This document shows, piece by piece, positions 61,101 to 64,000 of a stretch of 64,000 bases of DNA. Source of the stretch: Phlebopus portentosus (Eukaryota; Basidiomycota; Agaricomycetes; Boletales; Boletinellaceae); the NCBI GenBank assembly GCA_037892935.1, contig JAYXKI010000014.1, positions 1,282,001 to 1,346,000 on the forward strand, given 5' to 3'. Under the pieces are notes generated by a model. The model worked only from the letters and a program-made list of their open reading frames with translations, was not told the origin of the DNA and made no database searches. Each line of letters opens with the position of its first letter. Position 1 is the first letter of the stretch. Both the position numbers and the translations under genes were made by a program.

Positions 61101-61634
61101 AGTACATGTACGTTGCATTTTCTATTGCTCTACGCATCGCACCGAAAGCTTGTGATCTTGATCAGACAAACACACCTGATCCTCACGAGAGGCTTCCTGG
61201 TTCAATTTAGAGTCAAGAACGACTTCAGTTTACACACTCATCAGATGGGTCGCATCAACCTCATAGATGCGTATGTTTGCTCAGGTTATTATGCCGCATT
61301 AGCTCTACCGCCTGATGAATACGATCCGAACTCTCAACCACTGACGAGATATTTTCCGGACGGGCTAGAGACGAGAGACATGACAGAAGATACTCTATTC
61401 TTGCTCTGGTATTGTCCTCATGCAGACGTCGGGAAAAGTGACAAGGGCGATTCCAACAAGACTCCAATTCGCCAGATGAACTCGAAACGAAAGCTGGTCT
61501 TTTTTAGAGCACGAAGCAAGCTGGAGCGCGATGCCTGGTGTTGGGCACTGAATTGCGAGATCGAGAGGCTGGTCCGAGAAACGAAAGACAGGGAATACAG
61601 AATAAGGGAGCAGGGGACGCCTGTACCCCTCTGA
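58155..61634 (+). CDS. Spo7/Spo71-like (Mug56-type) PH-domain protein
   Basis: Large protein resembling fission-yeast Spo7/Mug56 and budding-yeast Spo71, PH-domain proteins acting at the forming spore membrane. N-terminal block RRIFLGPMPYTVSKTEDQEN, then FVSQHGLRIFLQQGGRIEEW, resembles the N-terminal domain of that group. A long Ser-rich, basic linker follows (GPGKDKGKGKTVRYADTPRR). Then come MLVRIFRCEHEGLKIPF and GLNIFVLKPKSSSRALDWIW, which has the Trp pattern of a PH C-terminal helix. A second PH-like segment is EGYVHSYNRKTQARVQYYL with HDGYLFAIRNEK, followed by FEIVLKNGRILRFE and EWVTHLRALVQYWAKRY. The C-terminus has KRKLVFFRARSKLERDAWCW and ends REQGTPVPL. About ten introns. Assignment rests on the PH arrangement and my recall of the family. 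Confidence 0.65.
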
Positions 61635-61862
61635 CTTTTTATGTTCATGATGGTTTCTATATTTCAGGAGATTCTTCCGTTGCATTTTTTGGGCATCTTG
61701 GAGGACCTATTATATTTTGCACCGCTTTAATAACGCATTCAAAGCATCTTTTCATGATAATGTATCCTGTTTCCTGTAGCGTGCTTGATTGAATTGACAA
61801 TGGATCATTGAATGTTCTCCAAAGATCCGAGTGACAGAATCCCTACTCTCTTGTTAGATTAT

Positions 61863-62487
61863 TCACTTCGTTCTCGGCTTCTTCGCTATAACTTTACTTA
61901 GAGAAAATAGTTCCTCAAGCCAAAAAATTGCGACACGAACCTCCGTATTTGCTTCGAGCTGTCCTCCTGTTTACAACGGCACCAAGGTCGAAAGCACCAC
62001 GGACGATCTTGTATCTAGTGTACATTTATTACCAGACGCACGGAGCTTGTCGGGGTGGAAGGACGTACCTCACACCCGGAAGATCCTGGGCCCTACCTCC
62101 CCTGACCAACACTACGCTATGTTCCTGCAGATTATGTCCCTCTCCTTGTATATACGCGATGACAGCGTTCCCATTCGAAAGTTTCACCCGCGCGACTTTG
62201 CGATTGGCGGAGTTCGGCTTCTTGGGTTTCATGGTGAAGATTTGGGTGCAGACGCCTTTCCTTTGGTAATTACCCTCTAGCCCGACGGAGACGGATTGCT
62301 TGATTCTGCGCTTGGGTTTTCGGCGGGTTGCTTGGTTGAGTGTCATGGTGCGGGCTTGGAGAAGGAAGGGTGTGAGTGTTTGGAGCTGCGCATGGGCGTG
62401 AGGATGGAGAGCGGAGAGAAAGGATCTTTGTGGTCGGGAGTGTAGTGATAATCGAGAAAATGAGCGCAGTATCGAGAGCATGAGCAT
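61863..62487 (-). CDS. MRPS12: Mitochondrial ribosomal protein uS12m (MRPS12)
   Basis: Small-subunit protein at the decoding centre. The start [20 protein letters not shown] leads a targeting region. The mature part [17 protein letters not shown], then [40 protein letters not shown] and [20 protein letters not shown] match bacterial S12 nearly residue by residue, including the PNSA and [10 protein letters not shown] loops. Two introns near the end split [22 protein letters not shown] and KYG|AKKPRTK. The final TGA is at 61863-61865. The first of these introns keeps an open frame for a few codons (ending APCVW), which can mislead a single-exon reading. Intact. Confidence 0.93.
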
Positions 62488-62701
62488 CGTGGTATGGGTA
62501 TGTCGAAGGAAGAATGAAACAGCCAAAAAGTCTGTTTCCTTTTCGAGACGCAAGTCGCTGATCATCGCCGATCGTGCCGTAGTGATGTGCCGATGACGAG
62601 TACCATTATTATGAGAGGACGCGTCCACCTCTTCTTGACGCGTACTCTCATCTGCTCAGTCTCTCATAGACCTTCTGGAATAATAAGCCGCAACTGTGCC
62701 A
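62488..62701. promoter_or_regulatory. Divergent promoter with paired ACGCGT elements
   Basis: 214 bp between the starts of uS12m (-) and the PPPDE gene (+). Two ACGCGT hexamers lie at 62619-62624 and 62638-62643, 19 bp apart. ACGCGT is the MCB site read by Swi6/Mbp1-type cell-cycle factors in yeasts; use here is inferred. Confidence 0.45.
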
Positions 62702-64000
62702 ATGGGATCTCCTGTAAAATTGTACATCTATGATCTGACGAATGGCCTTGCAAGGCAGCTCTCGCTGCAGTTGATGGGGAGACAAATAGATGGTATTTGG
62801 TACGTTGATTTGGCATCCTGGGCCTTTAAGTGCTGTTGACACCATGAAAATAAAGGCATACTTCTGTTGTTGTATTTGGAAAGGAAATCTTTTACGGACA
62901 GGGAATATTGACTACAAGACCAGGACAGTCTCATGTGAGTTTCTGCTGGCCTTGTCATGACTGGATGTTTCGTCAATCTCGCATAGCACGGACAACCTTG
63001 GCAAATTCTTGGTATGGGAGAGACCGCTATAGACGAGGATACCTTCAATGATTATCTCCGAGAAATGAGGGACGTGTATACGGCGGACAAGGCAAGTGAT
63101 TGCAATCGCTGGCTTAGTTTATGTTTTAATTTAAATACAGTACCATCTCCTCGGTAGGGCTGAATCCGTTATATGTATCACTTCAACACTCATCTGGATG
63201 CAAAGATTTCAATTGCAACTCATTTACAGATGACTGCATTGGCTTTCTAACAGGAGGGTCCATTCCGTCATGGATCAAAGGTATTTGTGCTTCGCAGATT
63301 TATCATGCCTTGGCGTACTGATACTGTCTACGAGATCTTCCTGCCGACTTCCTTTCAACACCTTTCGGTGCGGCTCTTCGGCCTACGATCGATAGTATGT
63401 TCCGTCGGCCCACTCCCGGAGCTGTGTCACCTCAGCCGTACAACCAACCCATGGCATCGTCACTGCTTCAGTCAGTGGCTTCACAAGCAGCTGGACCTCC
63501 TGCTGCCCGATCCAACTATTTGCCGACTCCTGCTGCAACTCCATCCCCCAAGTCTGCGGTAGCTACCGTGACCGCTCCTTTACAAATATGTTCCAATCTG
63601 CAACACTTCCACAACATTCTAAAGTCCCATCGCGCCGTTTCCGCCTTCTTCACATCCCGGACATGTCCTCCTTGCAAGATTGTCGAGCCTATATTTGAAG
63701 ACCTTGCTGCGGAGAAGGCGTCCAAGGGTGTTGCGTTCGTGAAGATTGATTTAAGCGCTATGTTTGGCGGTGAAATCGCACGAGTGTATGGTGTAACAGC
63801 TACTCCTACATTCGTCTTTTTCTTGGACGGGAAGAAGACGGATGAGCTCAAAGGGGCGAACGTTCCTGAATTACGCAGTCAGGTTGACCTTCTCATCTTT
63901 CAAGCATTTCCACGTATGTTCATTTCTTCATTTCCGCATACCTTCATGTACTGATTCTGATTGTGTCCCAGCCCACCCGCATACATCTAAGAAGCTGGTT
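62702..64000 (+). CDS. PPPDE (DeSI-like) cysteine peptidase fused to thioredoxin domain, runs off right edge
   Basis: N-terminal PPPDE domain, the fold of deSUMOylating isopeptidases: MGSPVKLYIYDLTNGLARQL, then the catalytic His in DGIWHTSVVVFGKEIFYGQG and the Cys in DFNCNSFTDDCIGFL with SIPSWIKDLPADF. A Ser/Pro/Ala-rich linker follows (RRPTPGAVSPQPYNQPM). Then a thioredoxin-like domain with HRAVSAFFTSRTCPPCKIVE (CPPC active site), KIDLSAMFGGEIARVYGVTA and TPTFVFFLDGKK. The frame continues past 64000, so the C-terminus is missing. Joins include a GC-AG intron (63092-63140) and a 13-nt exon (63141-63153), then intron 63154-63205. Both active sites are complete. PPPDE-thioredoxin fusions occur in fungi as I recall; the target is unknown. 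Confidence 0.88.

Overview
This window reads as nuclear DNA of a filamentous basidiomycete, probably an agaricomycete. Almost every gene is broken by many short introns of about 50-90 nt with GT(A/G)NGT donors, genes lie on both strands with short spacers, and the gene content is typical of that group: a phytochrome hybrid histidine kinase, an alternative oxidase, a Urc1-type GTP cyclohydrolase II, a BOR1-type borate transporter, Ser/Thr-rich single-pass membrane proteins and a Zn2Cys6 regulator. I saw no bacterial operons, plasmid functions, CRISPR arrays, rRNA or convincing tRNA. Exon joins were worked out by eye from splice signals and protein motifs, so outer gene limits are firmer than every internal junction.

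Layout. 0.2-5.4 kb (-): full-length ABCB multidrug transporter. 7.2-12.4 kb: two convergent single-pass membrane proteins, each with a Ser/Thr-rich ectodomain and a C-terminal PPxY motif. 13.6-15.0 kb (-): a tandem pair of related small genes of no family I know. 16.1-18.2 kb (+): Urc1-type GTP cyclohydrolase II. 19.1-19.5 kb (-): small subunit of serine palmitoyltransferase, hidden in two short exons. 19.7-20.8 kb (+): short-chain dehydrogenase. 21.0-23.1 kb: a ZCCHC10-like zinc-knuckle SR-rich protein and Iwr1 sharing a 149-bp divergent promoter. 23.5-29.4 kb (-): phytochrome. 29.6-31.1 kb (+): ABHD12-like lipase. 31.7-34.0 kb (+): BOR1. 34.3-35.5 kb (-): mitochondrial ribosomal protein uL6m with a damaged frame. 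35.9-38.7 kb (+): DHX33-like helicase. 39.1-40.1 kb (+): Vip1-like RRM protein with a 12-nt microexon. 41.6-42.6 kb (+): SAM methyltransferase. 42.9-45.6 kb: two unknown Ser/acidic-rich proteins. 45.6-48.7 kb: gene-poor, with a MITE-like palindrome. 48.7-51.3 kb (+): carnitine acyltransferase. 52.5-53.7 kb (+): Zn2Cys6 protein cut off before a regulatory domain. 56.0-57.5 kb (+): alternative oxidase. 58.2-61.6 kb (+): Spo7/Spo71-like PH-domain protein. 61.9-62.5 kb (-): mitochondrial uS12m. 62.7 kb to the edge (+): PPPDE peptidase-thioredoxin fusion.

The genes look like an ordinary mixed chromosomal neighbourhood: mitochondrial function (uL6m, uS12m, AOX, carnitine acyltransferase), lipid metabolism (ssSPT, ABHD12), RNA biology (DHX33, Vip1, Iwr1, ZCCHC10-like), light signalling and transport. 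I do not see a biosynthetic cluster or a defence system. The points most worth a second look are the lesions in uL6m, the orphan tandem gene pair, the two microexons (one beside a GC-AG intron), the PPxY membrane-protein pair and the palindromic element at 46.7 kb.
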